Positions 47,038-59,177 of a stretch of 64,000 bases of DNA are shown piece by piece (positions within the stretch are counted from its first letter, which is position 1; each line of letters begins with the position of its first letter). The DNA comes from Candidatus Macondimonas diazotrophica (GTDB lineage: Bacteria > Pseudomonadota > Gammaproteobacteria > UBA5335), in NCBI RefSeq assembly GCF_004684205.1, contig NZ_SRIO01000013.1, forward strand, positions 1 through 64,000, given 5' to 3'. The notes under the pieces are model-generated. The model worked only from the letters and a program-made list of their open reading frames with translations. It had not been told where the DNA came from and searched no databases. The position numbers and the translations under genes were made by a program.

Positions 47038-47532
47038 ATGAACGCCGCACAATGGGTGAAAATGCTCGACCTCGCGCCGCATCCCGAGGGTGGATATTTT
47101 CGCCGAACCAGCACCAGTGGGCGGACATTTCGGCGCGACGACGGCGCGACGCGGCCCCTGATGACCGCGATCTACTATTTGCTCACGGCCGATCGGCCGT
47201 TGGGAAAACTGCATCGCAATCAGTCCGATATCATTCATTTTTTTCATAGCGGCGACCCGATTGTCTATTGGCTATTGTTTCCGGACGGGCGGCTCGAGCG
47301 TCATCTTCTGGGGCCGGATCCGTTGGTGGGACATCGATTGCAGTTGACGGTTCCCGGTGGTATCTGGAAGGCGAGCGTGCTGGAGGCGGGTGATCACGGG
47401 TTGATCAGCGAAGCTGTAGCGCCTGGATTCGATCCGGTGGACCGCGAAATGGCGGATGCAGGTCTGATCGAACGTCTGTTTCCCGCGCACTGGCCTCAGC
47501 TTTCTTATTTGGTTGGCCGGGGTGGATCATGA
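47038..47532 (+). CDS. DUF985 cupin-domain protein
   Basis: A 164-residue DUF985 (YML079W-like) cupin from ATG 47038. LAPHPEGGYFRRT is the family signature; TAIYYLLTADRPLGKLHRNQ and DIIHFFHSGDP carry the cupin His residues. Members bind small ligands but the physiological substrate is not known. It overlaps rsmG by four bases (ATGA), which suggests co-translation with the chromosome-replication and ATP synthase neighbourhood. Confidence 0.87.
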   Translation: MNAAQWVKMLDLAPHPEGGYFRRTSTSGRTFRRDDGATRPLMTAIYYLLTADRPLGKLHRNQSDIIHFFHSGDPIVYWLLFPDGRLERHLLGPDPLVGHRLQLTVPGGIWKASVLEAGDHGLISEAVAPGFDPVDREMADAGLIERLFPAHWPQLSYLVGRGGS

Positions 47533-48191
47533 GCCAGATGCAGCCAGAGGACGTGTTGGCGGCGGGCGTGGACGCGCTGGGGGTGCCGGTATCGCCCGGC
47601 GTTCAGGCAAGCCTGCTCGCGTTCCTGCGCATGCTGGTTGAGTGGAACGGGGCCTATAATCTGACCGCCGTCCGGGATCCTGTGGAGATGGTTAGCCGCC
47701 ATCTTCTGGATAGTCTGACGGTCTTGCCGCATCTGTGCGGCAACAGCGTCGCCGATGTGGGGAGTGGTGCCGGTCTGCCCGGGATTCCGCTGGCAATCGC
47801 TGATCCGAAACGCCGTGTCGTGTTACTGGAGAGCAACGGCAAGAAGGTGCGCTTCCTGCGCCATGTCGTCGGCCGGCTTGGTTTGTCGCAGGTGAGTGTG
47901 ATTCAGGCGCGTGCGGAGTCGACCCGTCTTTCGCCGCCGGTGGACACCGTCGTCGCGAGGGCGGTGGCCGATTTGGCGACGCTTTGTGACTACGCTCGGC
48001 GGCTGGGTGTTGCCGATGTCCGTATGGTCGCCATGAAAGGGCCGGATGTGACGGCGGAGCTGGCGACGCTGCCGGCTGATTTTGTCGTGCAGGCGGTCCT
48101 GCCGGTGGTGGTGCCGGGCTTGGAGGCGCAACGGCATTTGATCTGTTTGCAACGGACGAGCGAGCAGCGTATTGAAATCAGAGATCAATGA
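47529..48191 (+). CDS. rsmG: 16S rRNA (guanine527-N7)-methyltransferase RsmG
   Basis: A 220-residue methyltransferase (GidB). The SAM-binding site is ADVGSGAGLPGIPLAI with LLESNGKKVRFLRHVV; LVEWNGAYNLTAVRDP and HLLDSLTVLPHL precede it. It modifies G527 of 16S rRNA; loss gives low-level streptomycin resistance in other bacteria. The order rsmG-parA-parB-atp is conserved near the origin in many gammaproteobacteria, although mnmG is absent upstream here. Confidence 0.95.
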   Translation: MSQMQPEDVLAAGVDALGVPVSPGVQASLLAFLRMLVEWNGAYNLTAVRDPVEMVSRHLLDSLTVLPHLCGNSVADVGSGAGLPGIPLAIADPKRRVVLLESNGKKVRFLRHVVGRLGLSQVSVIQARAESTRLSPPVDTVVARAVADLATLCDYARRLGVADVRMVAMKGPDVTAELATLPADFVVQAVLPVVVPGLEAQRHLICLQRTSEQRIEIRDQ

Positions 48192-48201
48192 GGAACGGGG
48201 C

Positions 48202-49011
48202 GTGGGCCGCATAATCGCAATCGCCAATCAGAAGGGCGGCGTGGGGAAAACCACGACCACCGTCAATTTGGCGGCGGCCTTGGCCCTGGCGCGCCAGCGA
48301 GTGCTTCTGATCGACATGGATCCGCAGGGTAATGCGACGGTCGGTTGCGGTCTGTCTGCCGAGAATGGGCCGGCAACCGTGTGCGAGGTCCTGCTGGGTG
48401 AGTGTGCCTTGCGTGAGGCTTTGCAGCACGCCGATAAATCGGGGTTTCATGTGCTTGCCGCCTCGGGTGACCTGACTGCGGCGGAGGTGGGGCTGTTGGC
48501 CGAAAGCAGCCGCGAGCGCGCTTTGGCGCGTGCACTCGATGATGCCAGTGAGGCGTTCGACTACGTATTGATCGATTGTCCGCCGTCACTCAACTTACTG
48601 ACGGTCAATGCGCTGGTCGCCGCACAAGGCGTCTTGATTCCGATGCAATGTGAATATTACGCACTGGAAGGACTCAAGGCCTTGTTGGGTACCGTCGAAG
48701 GCGTACGCCGTGGCCTCAACCCCACGTTGGAGATCGAGGGCCTGCTGCGCACCATGTTCGATCCGCGCAACCGGCTTGCGCGCGATGTGTCCGAGCAGTT
48801 GCTGCGTCATTTCGGGGACCGGGTTTATCGCAGCATCGTGCCGCGCAACGTGCGGCTGGCCGAGGCGCCGAGCTATGGCATGCCCTGTGTGTTGCTCGAC
48901 CGCAGTGCGCAAGGAAGTGCGGCTTATCTGGCATTGGCCGGGGAAATGCTGCGCCGTCATGGCCGGAGTCGGTCGCAGCCGGTCAACGCGCTGGAGGGTC
49001 CATTGCTATGA
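48202..49011 (+). CDS. parA: Chromosome partitioning ATPase ParA (Soj)
   Basis: A 269-residue ParA from GTG 48202 (GRIIAIANQKGGVGKTTT), with GAGGAACGGGG as ribosome site. The deviant Walker A KGGVGKTT, LLIDMDPQGNAT and YVLIDCPPSLNLLT are complete. ParA binds DNA with ATP and pulls ParB-parS complexes apart. Its TGA overlaps parB by four bases. Confidence 0.95.
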   Translation: MGRIIAIANQKGGVGKTTTTVNLAAALALARQRVLLIDMDPQGNATVGCGLSAENGPATVCEVLLGECALREALQHADKSGFHVLAASGDLTAAEVGLLAESSRERALARALDDASEAFDYVLIDCPPSLNLLTVNALVAAQGVLIPMQCEYYALEGLKALLGTVEGVRRGLNPTLEIEGLLRTMFDPRNRLARDVSEQLLRHFGDRVYRSIVPRNVRLAEAPSYGMPCVLLDRSAQGSAAYLALAGEMLRRHGRSRSQPVNALEGPLL

Positions 49012-49874
49012 ATCGCAAACGAGGTCTGGGGCGGGGTTTGGATGCCCTGCTCGGTGGTGTCGCCATGGCCGGTCCGGCTGCGCCCGACGAATCCTTGGCG
49101 CATCTCCCGGTGGAGCGCCTGCAACGGGGACGCTATCAGCCACGGTTGCACATGGACGCCGAGGCGCTGAGCGAATTGGCCGAATCGATTCAAACCCAGG
49201 GCGTCGTGCAGCCGATCGTCGTGCGTCCGGTCGAAAACGGTTACGAAATCATCGCCGGAGAACGGCGCTGGCGTGCGGCCCAGATGGCGGGATTGCGTGA
49301 AGTACCTTGTGTCGTGCGGGAGGTCCCCGATCAGGCGGCGATGGCGATCGGACTGATCGAGAATATTCAGCGTGAAGATCTCAATCCCATGGAAGAAGCG
49401 GGGGCGCTGGCGCGGCTGCAGCACGAATTTTCGCTCACCCATGAACAGATCGCTGCTACCGTCGGACGATCCCGGGTTGCCGTCACCAATCTCCTGCGTC
49501 TGAACGAACTGGAGCCACCGGTTCGCAAACTTCTGGAAGACGGGAAGCTGGAAATGGGCCACGGGCGGGCCCTGCTGGGGCTCAAGGGTGGGGCACAGTG
49601 CGAGGCCGCAGCGCAGGTATTCAAACGCAAACTCACCGTGCGTCAGACCGAAGCGCTGGTGCGGCGCATGCTGCAGCCCCAGGCGGCTGAGAAGACCCCA
49701 GACCCCAATGTCATGCGGCTGGAGCGATCGTTATCCGAACGTCTGGGGACGGCCGTCACCGTCCAAGACCGTGGCGGCAAGGGCGTAATTCGCATCGATT
49801 ATCATTCTCTTGAGCAGCTAGATAGCCTGCTTGGGTTTCTGGGGCACGATCCGGAAGACCGTTTTCGGCATTGA
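49008..49874 (+). CDS. parB: Chromosome partitioning protein ParB
   Basis: A 288-residue ParB. It opens KRGLGRGLDALLGG; the N-terminal CTPase domain has ENGYEIIAGERRWRAAQMAG and LIENIQREDLNPMEEA, followed by the helix-turn-helix SLTHEQIAATVGRSRVAVTN and a C-terminal dimer domain. It loads on parS and clamps DNA. No full parS was found in this window. The atp promoter overlaps its stop codon. Confidence 0.95.
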   Translation: MNRKRGLGRGLDALLGGVAMAGPAAPDESLAHLPVERLQRGRYQPRLHMDAEALSELAESIQTQGVVQPIVVRPVENGYEIIAGERRWRAAQMAGLREVPCVVREVPDQAAMAIGLIENIQREDLNPMEEAGALARLQHEFSLTHEQIAATVGRSRVAVTNLLRLNELEPPVRKLLEDGKLEMGHGRALLGLKGGAQCEAAAQVFKRKLTVRQTEALVRRMLQPQAAEKTPDPNVMRLERSLSERLGTAVTVQDRGGKGVIRIDYHSLEQLDSLLGFLGHDPEDRFRH

Positions 49875-49899
49875 CCCATTCGGACGCGCTCTTTATACT
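49871..49899 (+). promoter_or_regulatory. Sigma70 promoter of the atp operon
   Basis: TTGACC at 49871-49876 and TATACT at 49894-49899 are exactly 17 bases apart. The -35 overlaps the parB stop codon (TGA at 49872-49874). Transcription would start near 49906, about 66 bases before atpI. Confidence 0.75.
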
Positions 49900-49971
49900 T
49901 GCCGCGCTTTTGAGGGTGGCCGGATGAACCTGTCCTGCTACGCTTAAGCGACGAGCGAGGCTCCCAAGTCT

Positions 49972-51445
<1,474 letters not shown>

Positions 51446-51501
51446 ATTGCCCAGCCTCGCCGACTGTTTTTGGTTAGAACACGAATCGCGGAGAATTTAT
51501 C

Positions 51502-51972
51502 GTGGGCATCAACGCCACTCTGATCGGCCAGATGATCACCTTCGGGTTGTTCGTGTGGTTCATGATGAAGTTCGTCTGGCCGCCCTTGACTCAAGCCATG
51601 CAGGAGCGTCAGCGGCGCATCGCCGAGGGGCTGGCTGCGGCTGAACAAGGCAATACACAGCTGGAGCGCTCCCGACAGGAGATCGAAAGCACGCTGCAGG
51701 CTGCACGCCAGCAGGCCGCCGAAATTCTGGCTCAGGCGAATCGCCGCGGTACCGAGATGGTTGAGCAGGCCAAGCTGGCTGCCAAGGAAGAAGGTGAGCG
51801 TCAAATCCGCTCTGCCGAAGCCTTGATTGCGCAGGAAGTTGCGCAGGCTCGTGAAGCGCTGCGCCGTGAGGTGGCTGATCTGGCCACGACGGGCGCTGGC
51901 CGGATTCTCAAGCGTGAAATCGATCCGGCCGCCCACCGTGATCTGGTGGACGACTTGGTCGGCCAGATCTGA
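51502..51972 (+). CDS. atpF: ATP synthase Fo subunit b
   Basis: A 156-residue protein from GTG 51502. One N-terminal membrane helix (IGQMITFGLFVWFMMKFVWP) is followed by a long charged coiled coil rich in Glu, Ala, Gln and Arg (EERxxIAEGLAAAEQGNTQL region). The dimer forms the peripheral stalk and holds F1 through delta. Confidence 0.95.
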   Translation: MGINATLIGQMITFGLFVWFMMKFVWPPLTQAMQERQRRIAEGLAAAEQGNTQLERSRQEIESTLQAARQQAAEILAQANRRGTEMVEQAKLAAKEEGERQIRSAEALIAQEVAQAREALRREVADLATTGAGRILKREIDPAAHRDLVDDLVGQI

Positions 51973-51983
51973 TTGGGGGTTCG

Positions 51984-52523
51984 ATGTCCGATGTAACCAC
52001 GATGGCGCGGCCGTATGCCAAAGCCGTGATCGATCTGGCGCGCGAAAGCGGCGAATCATTGGCGGACTGGCAGAATCGGTTGGATCTTCTGGCCGCTCTG
52101 GTTATCTATCCGCCGATTCGGCAGGCGCTTGAAAATCCGCGGCAAACCGCTGACCAACACCGGCAGCTGATCAGTGACGCGTTGGGTCCCGAGCTGGGTC
52201 CTCAAGGTATCAATCTGGTCAGTCTCTTGGTGGAGAATGGCCGGTTGCTGCTGGCGCCGCAGATTGCAGAAGTGTTCAGCGCTTTGCGTGCAGAGGCGGA
52301 AGGCTCGGTAGACGCAGAGATCATCACCGCCGTGGCCTTGGATCCCGAGCAGGAACGACGGATCGTGGATTCGTTGGCAAAGCGGCTTGGGCGCCGAATC
52401 AATCTCAAGACCCGGATCGACGACAGTCTGGTGGGTGGTGCGATCATCCGGGCTGGCGATTTGGTGATCGACGGGTCGGTCCGCAGCCAGTTGGAACGTC
52501 TGTCCCGCGCACTGGTTCATTGA
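51984..52523 (+). CDS. atpH: ATP synthase F1 subunit delta
   Basis: A 179-residue delta subunit. It opens MARPYAKAVIDLARESG-like (TMARPYAKAVIDLAR) and ends in DSLVGGAIIRAGDLVIDGSV, both family signatures. Delta caps F1 and binds subunit b. A GGGGG ribosome site lies upstream; atpA begins 13 bases downstream. Confidence 0.95.
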   Translation: MSDVTTMARPYAKAVIDLARESGESLADWQNRLDLLAALVIYPPIRQALENPRQTADQHRQLISDALGPELGPQGINLVSLLVENGRLLLAPQIAEVFSALRAEAEGSVDAEIITAVALDPEQERRIVDSLAKRLGRRINLKTRIDDSLVGGAIIRAGDLVIDGSVRSQLERLSRALVH

Positions 52524-52535
52524 CGAGGAAGCAAC

Positions 52536-54077
52536 ATGCAAGTCAATCCCGCCGAGATTAGCGAGCTGATCAAACAGCGCATTCAAAACTTCGAAGTCGT
52601 GGCTGAAGCCCGGGCCGAAGGGACGGTTATCAGTGTCGCGGATGGTATCTGTCGCATTCATGGCCTGACCGCTGCCATGCAGGGCGAAATGCTGGAGTTC
52701 CCGGGTGGAACCTTCGGTTTGGCGCTTAACCTAGAGCGCGATTCCGTCGGTGCCGTGGTCTTGGGCAGCTATGAGCACATCAAGGAAGGCGACCGTGTGC
52801 GCTGCACCGGCCGCATTCTCGAGGTTCCAGTGGGCGAGCCCGTGCTCGGCCGCGTGGTCAACGCCTTGGGTCAACCCATCGACGGCAAGGGCCCGATCAA
52901 CACTGATCTGACCTCACCCATCGAAAAGGTCGCGCCGGGCGTGATTGCCCGACAGTCGGTTTCCCAGCCGGTGCAGACCGGCCTGAAGGCGATCGATGCC
53001 ATGGTGCCGGTGGGTCGCGGCCAGCGCGAGTTGATCATCGGTGACCGGCAGACGGGCAAGACCGCCGTCGCTGTCGATGCCATCATCAACCAGAAAGGTA
53101 CCGGCGTTAAGTGTATCTATGTCGCGATCGGCCAGAAGGCATCGAGCATCGCCGCAGTGGTGCGCAAGCTGGAAGAACATGACGCCCTGGCGCACACGAT
53201 CATCGTAGCGGCCAGTGCTTCGGACTCGGCGGCGTTGCAGTACATTGCGCCCTACAGCGGCTGCGCAATGGGCGAATACTTCCGCGATCGGGGTGAAGAC
53301 GCTCTGATCGTTTACGACGATCTCACCAAGCAGGCGTGGGCGTACCGTCAGATCTCCCTCCTGTTGCGGCGTCCGCCCGGCCGTGAAGCCTACCCCGGCG
53401 ATGTGTTCTATCTGCATTCGCGTCTGCTGGAGCGCGCGGCGCGGGTCAACCCGGAATATGTCGAGAAGCTCACCAACGGTGAAGTGAAGGGTCAGACGGG
53501 TTCCCTGACGGCGCTGCCGATCATCGAGACCCAAGCCGGGGACGTGTCGGCCTTCGTTCCGACCAACGTGATCTCCATCACCGACGGCCAGATTTATCTG
53601 GAATCGGATCTGTTCAACGCCGGTATCCGGCCCGCCATCAATGCCGGCCTTTCGGTTTCCCGTGTGGGCGGGGCTGCGCAGACCAAGATCATCAAGAAGC
53701 TGGGTGGCGGCGTACGTCTGGCGCTGGCGCAGTATCGCGAGTTGGCGGCGTTTGCCCAGTTTGCTTCTGACCTTGATGAAGCGACCCGCAAGCAGCTCGA
53801 CCGGGGTCAGCGCGTCACCGAGCTCATGAAGCAGACGCAGTACGCGCCGTTGTCGGTTGCGCTGATGGCCTTGTCGCTTTTCGCGGCAAACGAGGGCTAC
53901 CTGGACAGCGTCGATGTGAAGAAGGTGGTCGAGTTCGAAGCAGCGCTACACGACTTCGCACGTTCGGCCCATTCAGACATTCTGGCGAGCATCGACGCGA
54001 AGGGCGATTACAACGATGAGATCGCGGCCGGACTGAAGAAGATCATCGAGGAATTCAAGGCTACTGGAACCTGGTAA
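52536..54077 (+). CDS. atpA: ATP synthase F1 subunit alpha
   Basis: A 513-residue alpha subunit, the same length as in E. coli. The nucleotide-binding P-loop is [17 protein letters not shown] near residue 169, and the family signature region ends [17 protein letters not shown]. Alpha carries the non-catalytic nucleotide sites of the F1 hexamer. A GAGGAAGC ribosome site lies before the ATG. Confidence 0.98.
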   Translation: MQVNPAEISELIKQRIQNFEVVAEARAEGTVISVADGICRIHGLTAAMQGEMLEFPGGTFGLALNLERDSVGAVVLGSYEHIKEGDRVRCTGRILEVPVGEPVLGRVVNALGQPIDGKGPINTDLTSPIEKVAPGVIARQSVSQPVQTGLKAIDAMVPVGRGQRELIIGDRQTGKTAVAVDAIINQKGTGVKCIYVAIGQKASSIAAVVRKLEEHDALAHTIIVAASASDSAALQYIAPYSGCAMGEYFRDRGEDALIVYDDLTKQAWAYRQISLLLRRPPGREAYPGDVFYLHSRLLERAARVNPEYVEKLTNGEVKGQTGSLTALPIIETQAGDVSAFVPTNVISITDGQIYLESDLFNAGIRPAINAGLSVSRVGGAAQTKIIKKLGGGVRLALAQYRELAAFAQFASDLDEATRKQLDRGQRVTELMKQTQYAPLSVALMALSLFAANEGYLDSVDVKKVVEFEAALHDFARSAHSDILASIDAKGDYNDEIAAGLKKIIEEFKATGTW

Positions 54078-54100
54078 GCCGCGAACCCAATAGGTGAAAA

Positions 54101-56441
<2,341 letters not shown>

Positions 56442-56463
56442 GGCGCTGGGGGAGTAGGCCGAG

Positions 56464-56883
56464 ATGAGTCAAATCAATGTCGATATCGTCAGTGCCGAAG
56501 GCGAGATCTTTTCCGGAAGCGCGAGTATGGTGTTTGCGCCTGCTGTGGAAGGGGATGTCGGTATCGCACCGCGCCACGCGCCACTCTTGACCATGCTGCG
56601 GGCTGGCGAGGTCCGCGTGCGGGACGAGCAGGGCCAGGATGCGCACTACTTTGTCTCCGGCGGTATTCTTGAGATCCAGCCCTTCAAGGTTACCGTTCTC
56701 GCGGATACGGCGCTGCGCGCCAAGGATCTGGACGAGGCGGCAGCGCTCGAGGCCAAGCGTCGGGCCGAGGATGTGCTGGCGCAGCGCCAATCGGATATCG
56801 ATTATGCGCGCGCCCAGGCTGAACTGGCGGAAGCCATCGCGAAGCTGCAGATGTTGGAGCGTTTGCGCAAGATCCGCGGCTGA
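56464..56883 (+). CDS. atpC: ATP synthase F1 subunit epsilon
   Basis: A 139-residue epsilon subunit. An N-terminal beta sandwich (INVDIVSAEGEIFSGSASM; GDVGIAPRHAPLLT) is followed by a C-terminal helical hairpin (QAELAEAIAKLQMLERLRKI). Epsilon links gamma to the c-ring and can inhibit ATP hydrolysis. It is the last gene of the operon. Confidence 0.97.
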   Translation: MSQINVDIVSAEGEIFSGSASMVFAPAVEGDVGIAPRHAPLLTMLRAGEVRVRDEQGQDAHYFVSGGILEIQPFKVTVLADTALRAKDLDEAAALEAKRRAEDVLAQRQSDIDYARAQAELAEAIAKLQMLERLRKIRG

Positions 56884-56902
56884 GGTGATCTGGTCGATGA
56901 TG

Positions 56903-56930
56903 AAAAAAGCCCGCCGAAGCGGGCTTTTTT
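56903..56930. terminator. Terminator of the atp operon, usable on both strands
   Basis: AAAAAAGCCCGC (56903-56914), loop CGAA, GCGGGCTTTTTT (56919-56930). A perfect stem flanked by A and T runs, so it can end atp on plus and the small secreted protein gene on minus. Confidence 0.95.
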
Positions 56931-56971
56931 CGTCAGGTCAATGAGATCAGGGTAACGGATTAGCCGCCGGA

Positions 56972-57280
56972 TCAGGGTACGACGGGCGCGGTCCAGCTCA
57001 ACGAAAAGCCCCGATTGCGGTCCCATCCCAGGTCGGTCAGGGTAAAGCCGTATCCGAACACCATGCCTGAGGCATCGATATCCAGCAGGCTGCCTTTGGA
57101 GAACGACATGGTGTCGCTGGTTGTATCAAAGCTAAAGCTGCGTCCTTTGTCTCGGGCAATGCTCAGCGCTTGTCCGTGGACATCAGACAAAGCCGCATTC
57201 GACATGTCGTTCATTTCGGCCTGTGCCAGCAATGGCAGAGCAGCCAGCGCGCAACTCATCGATAACAGCTTGAGTTTCAT
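56972..57280 (-). CDS. Small exported protein with SxVxGQA motif (FilA/DUF6160-like)
   Basis: A 102-residue protein from ATG 57280 with GAGGAGAC as ribosome site. A signal peptide ends after LLAQA (residue 21). The mature N-terminus EMNDMSNAALSDVHGQALSI has the L-S-x-V-x-G-Q-A pattern seen at the start of FilA/DUF6160-type surface proteins. The rest is Ser/Thr/Asp-rich with short hydrophobic repeats, suggesting beta structure. No function can be given. It stands alone between the atp terminator and lipB, on the lipB strand but 141 bases beyond it. Confidence 0.6.
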   Translation of the reverse strand: MKLKLLSMSCALAALPLLAQAEMNDMSNAALSDVHGQALSIARDKGRSFSFDTTSDTMSFSKGSLLDIDASGMVFGYGFTLTDLGWDRNRGFSLSWTAPVVP

Positions 57281-57411
57281 AAGAGTCTCCTCGCAGATCC
57301 AAAACACACAACCGACGAATCCAATTCGCGGTAAAGCAACTATCGGCGATATTGGATGACGCTTGAGCGGGCGCAGTTAGCCTTGTTTCGGGGTGGATGC
57401 GAGATGCGCTG

Positions 57412-57428
57412 CGTCTGAGGCTCAGACG
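57412..57428. repeat. Palindrome overlapping the lipB stop
   Basis: CGTCTGAG-G-CTCAGACG: perfect 8-base arms around one base. It covers the lipB stop codon (57422-57424) and is not followed by a T run, so it is not a standard intrinsic terminator. Confidence 0.6.
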
Positions 57429-58051
57429 AGCGGAAGGCGAAGAGTTTGCCGGAGCTTGGACTCTAGGTCCAAACGGACCTGCACCATGGACAGATCGGGT
57501 CGAAATGCCTGAATCTGGGTGACGGCCAGGCCGCTGAAGCCGCAAGGATTGATTCCGGCGAACGGCGCAAGATCCATGGCGACATTGACCGCCAGACCGT
57601 GATAGCTGCACGAGCGCCGGATACGCAGTCCCAGTGCGGCGATCTTCGCATGGCCGACATAGACTCCGGGGGCTTCGCGTCGAGCGTGCGCTTCGATTGC
57701 ATAGTCGGCCAACATATCCACGACGGCCTGCTCAAGTGCGCTGACCAGGCTGCGGATCCCGAATCCCCGTCGGCGCAGGTCCAACAGGGGATAGACCACC
57801 CATTGGCCGGGACCATGATAGGTGACCTGGCCGCCCCGGTCGGTGTGGACAACGGGGATGGCGCCTGCGGCGAGGATATGCTCAGGGTGTGCATGCATGC
57901 CAAGTGTGTACACCGGCGGATGCTGAACGAACCAGAGCGCATCCGGCGTTTCTTCGTCGCGATGGTCGGTATACGCGCGCATCGCCTCCCAAACCTCGGC
58001 ATACGGCGCCAGGCCCCAATCGCGGATTTGTAACGGTGCTAGATCACCCAC
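57422..58051 (-). CDS. lipB: Octanoyl-[ACP]-protein N-octanoyltransferase LipB
   Basis: A 209-residue transferase. The catalytic pair is Lys136 in [12 protein letters not shown] and Cys170 in [33 protein letters not shown] is also diagnostic. LipB moves octanoate from ACP to lipoyl domains. The 5' end overlaps ybeD by 13 bases, and lipA, often adjacent, is not downstream here. Confidence 0.96.
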   Translation of the reverse strand: MGDLAPLQIRDWGLAPYAEVWEAMRAYTDHRDEETPDALWFVQHPPVYTLGMHAHPEHILAAGAIPVVHTDRGGQVTYHGPGQWVVYPLLDLRRRGFGIRSLVSALEQAVVDMLADYAIEAHARREAPGVYVGHAKIAALGLRIRRSCSYHGLAVNVAMDLAPFAGINPCGFSGLAVTQIQAFRPDLSMVQVRLDLESKLRQTLRLPLV

Positions 58052-58302
58052 AGCAGCCGCTTGTCGGCGCTGAGGTCACGGTAGAGCGCATCGAGTTGGG
58101 CCTGGCTGCTCGCGCGCAGCGTCACTGTCACGGCGAGATACCGTCCTCCGCTGCTGGGACGGCTCTCGACGCCCACGATGTCCGCCTCCGGGACATGGGC
58201 ACTGATGAGCGTACACACCAGATGCTTCGGATCGTCCGCATGGCGAGCCACGGCCTTGACCGGATAGATACAGGGAAAAGAGAGGATCGTGTCCCGGGTC
58301 AT
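58039..58302 (-). CDS. ybeD: DUF493 (YbeD) family protein
   Basis: An 87-residue protein. [15 protein letters not shown] and [20 protein letters not shown] and a final [16 protein letters not shown] match the DUF493/YbeD family, an ACT-like fold of unknown function. It lies in the conserved dacA-dat-ybeD-lipB order and overlaps both neighbours by a few bases. Confidence 0.9.
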   Translation of the reverse strand: MTRDTILSFPCIYPVKAVARHADDPKHLVCTLISAHVPEADIVGVESRPSSGGRYLAVTVTLRASSQAQLDALYRDLSADKRLLWVI

Positions 58303-59177
58303 GCCATGATCGTGGCGCCGCTTCGCCAGCGCGCCAGCGCCTCTTCCCAGAGCGTCACCATGCGTCGATACATCGGCCCCGGCTGTCCATGTCCCACTGC
58401 GGCACCGTCAAGGCGGGTAATGGGGATCACGGCCCGGGTTGAACTGGTCATCCACAGCTCATCGGCACTGCGCAGTGTAGCTTCGGGGATATCGATCTCC
58501 CGCACGGGAAGATCCGCCTGGCGCGCCAGATGCAGCACCAGCTGGCGGGTGATTCCATGGAGAATTCGCTCATCAGCCGGCGTGGTCAGAACCTCGCCGT
58601 TGCGGATCACGAAAATATTGCTCGCCGCGCCTTCGGTGAGCACGCCATCCCGCAGATAGATCATTTCCACCGCGCCGGCAGTCTTCGCCTGTTGGCGCGA
58701 CAGGCTGTTGGGGAGCAGCGTGATGGCCTTGATATCGCAGCGTCCCCAGCGCGGATCGCGCTGTGTGAGGGTGCTGACGCCATTTTCCAGCCACTCGGCA
58801 GGGGGCGGCTTGAGCGGACTGGCCATGGCGAAAACCGTGGGATGGACTTCGCTCGGAAAGGCATGATCACGGTGATCATCGCAGCCGCGCGTCACTTGCA
58901 GATAAATCGACCAGTCGCCCGGCGGCTGTTGATCGATGAGCGATTCGATCATCTGGTGCCAGGCATCGCGATCCAGGGGATTGTGGAGCCAGATGGCAGC
59001 CAGACTTCGGTCGAGCCGGTCGAGGTGCTCGGCAAGCAGAAACGGCTTCTTGCCATAAACGGGGATGACTTCGTAGACGCCGTCGCCGAACAGGAATCCC
59101 CGATCGAGCACCGATACCCGGGCTTGGCTCAGCGACAGGAACTCACCATTGAGGTAGACCATGCCGGACATGCTCAT
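58299..59177 (-). CDS. dat: D-amino-acid aminotransferase (branched-chain/D-Ala fold type IV)
   Basis: A 292-residue PLP enzyme from ATG 59177 in an ATGA overlap with dacA; a start at 59162 (MVYLNGEFL) is possible. FLFGDGVYEVIPVYG, the PLP Lys in CDIKAITLLPNSLSRQQAK and LTEGAASNIFVIRNGEVLTT are fold-type IV signatures. It probably interconverts D-alanine and D-glutamate, supplying peptidoglycan next to the DD-carboxypeptidase gene. Branched-chain aminotransferase or ADC lyase activity cannot be excluded. Confidence 0.88.
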   Translation of the reverse strand: MSMSGMVYLNGEFLSLSQARVSVLDRGFLFGDGVYEVIPVYGKKPFLLAEHLDRLDRSLAAIWLHNPLDRDAWHQMIESLIDQQPPGDWSIYLQVTRGCDDHRDHAFPSEVHPTVFAMASPLKPPPAEWLENGVSTLTQRDPRWGRCDIKAITLLPNSLSRQQAKTAGAVEMIYLRDGVLTEGAASNIFVIRNGEVLTTPADERILHGITRQLVLHLARQADLPVREIDIPEATLRSADELWMTSSTRAVIPITRLDGAAVGHGQPGPMYRRMVTLWEEALARWRSGATIMA

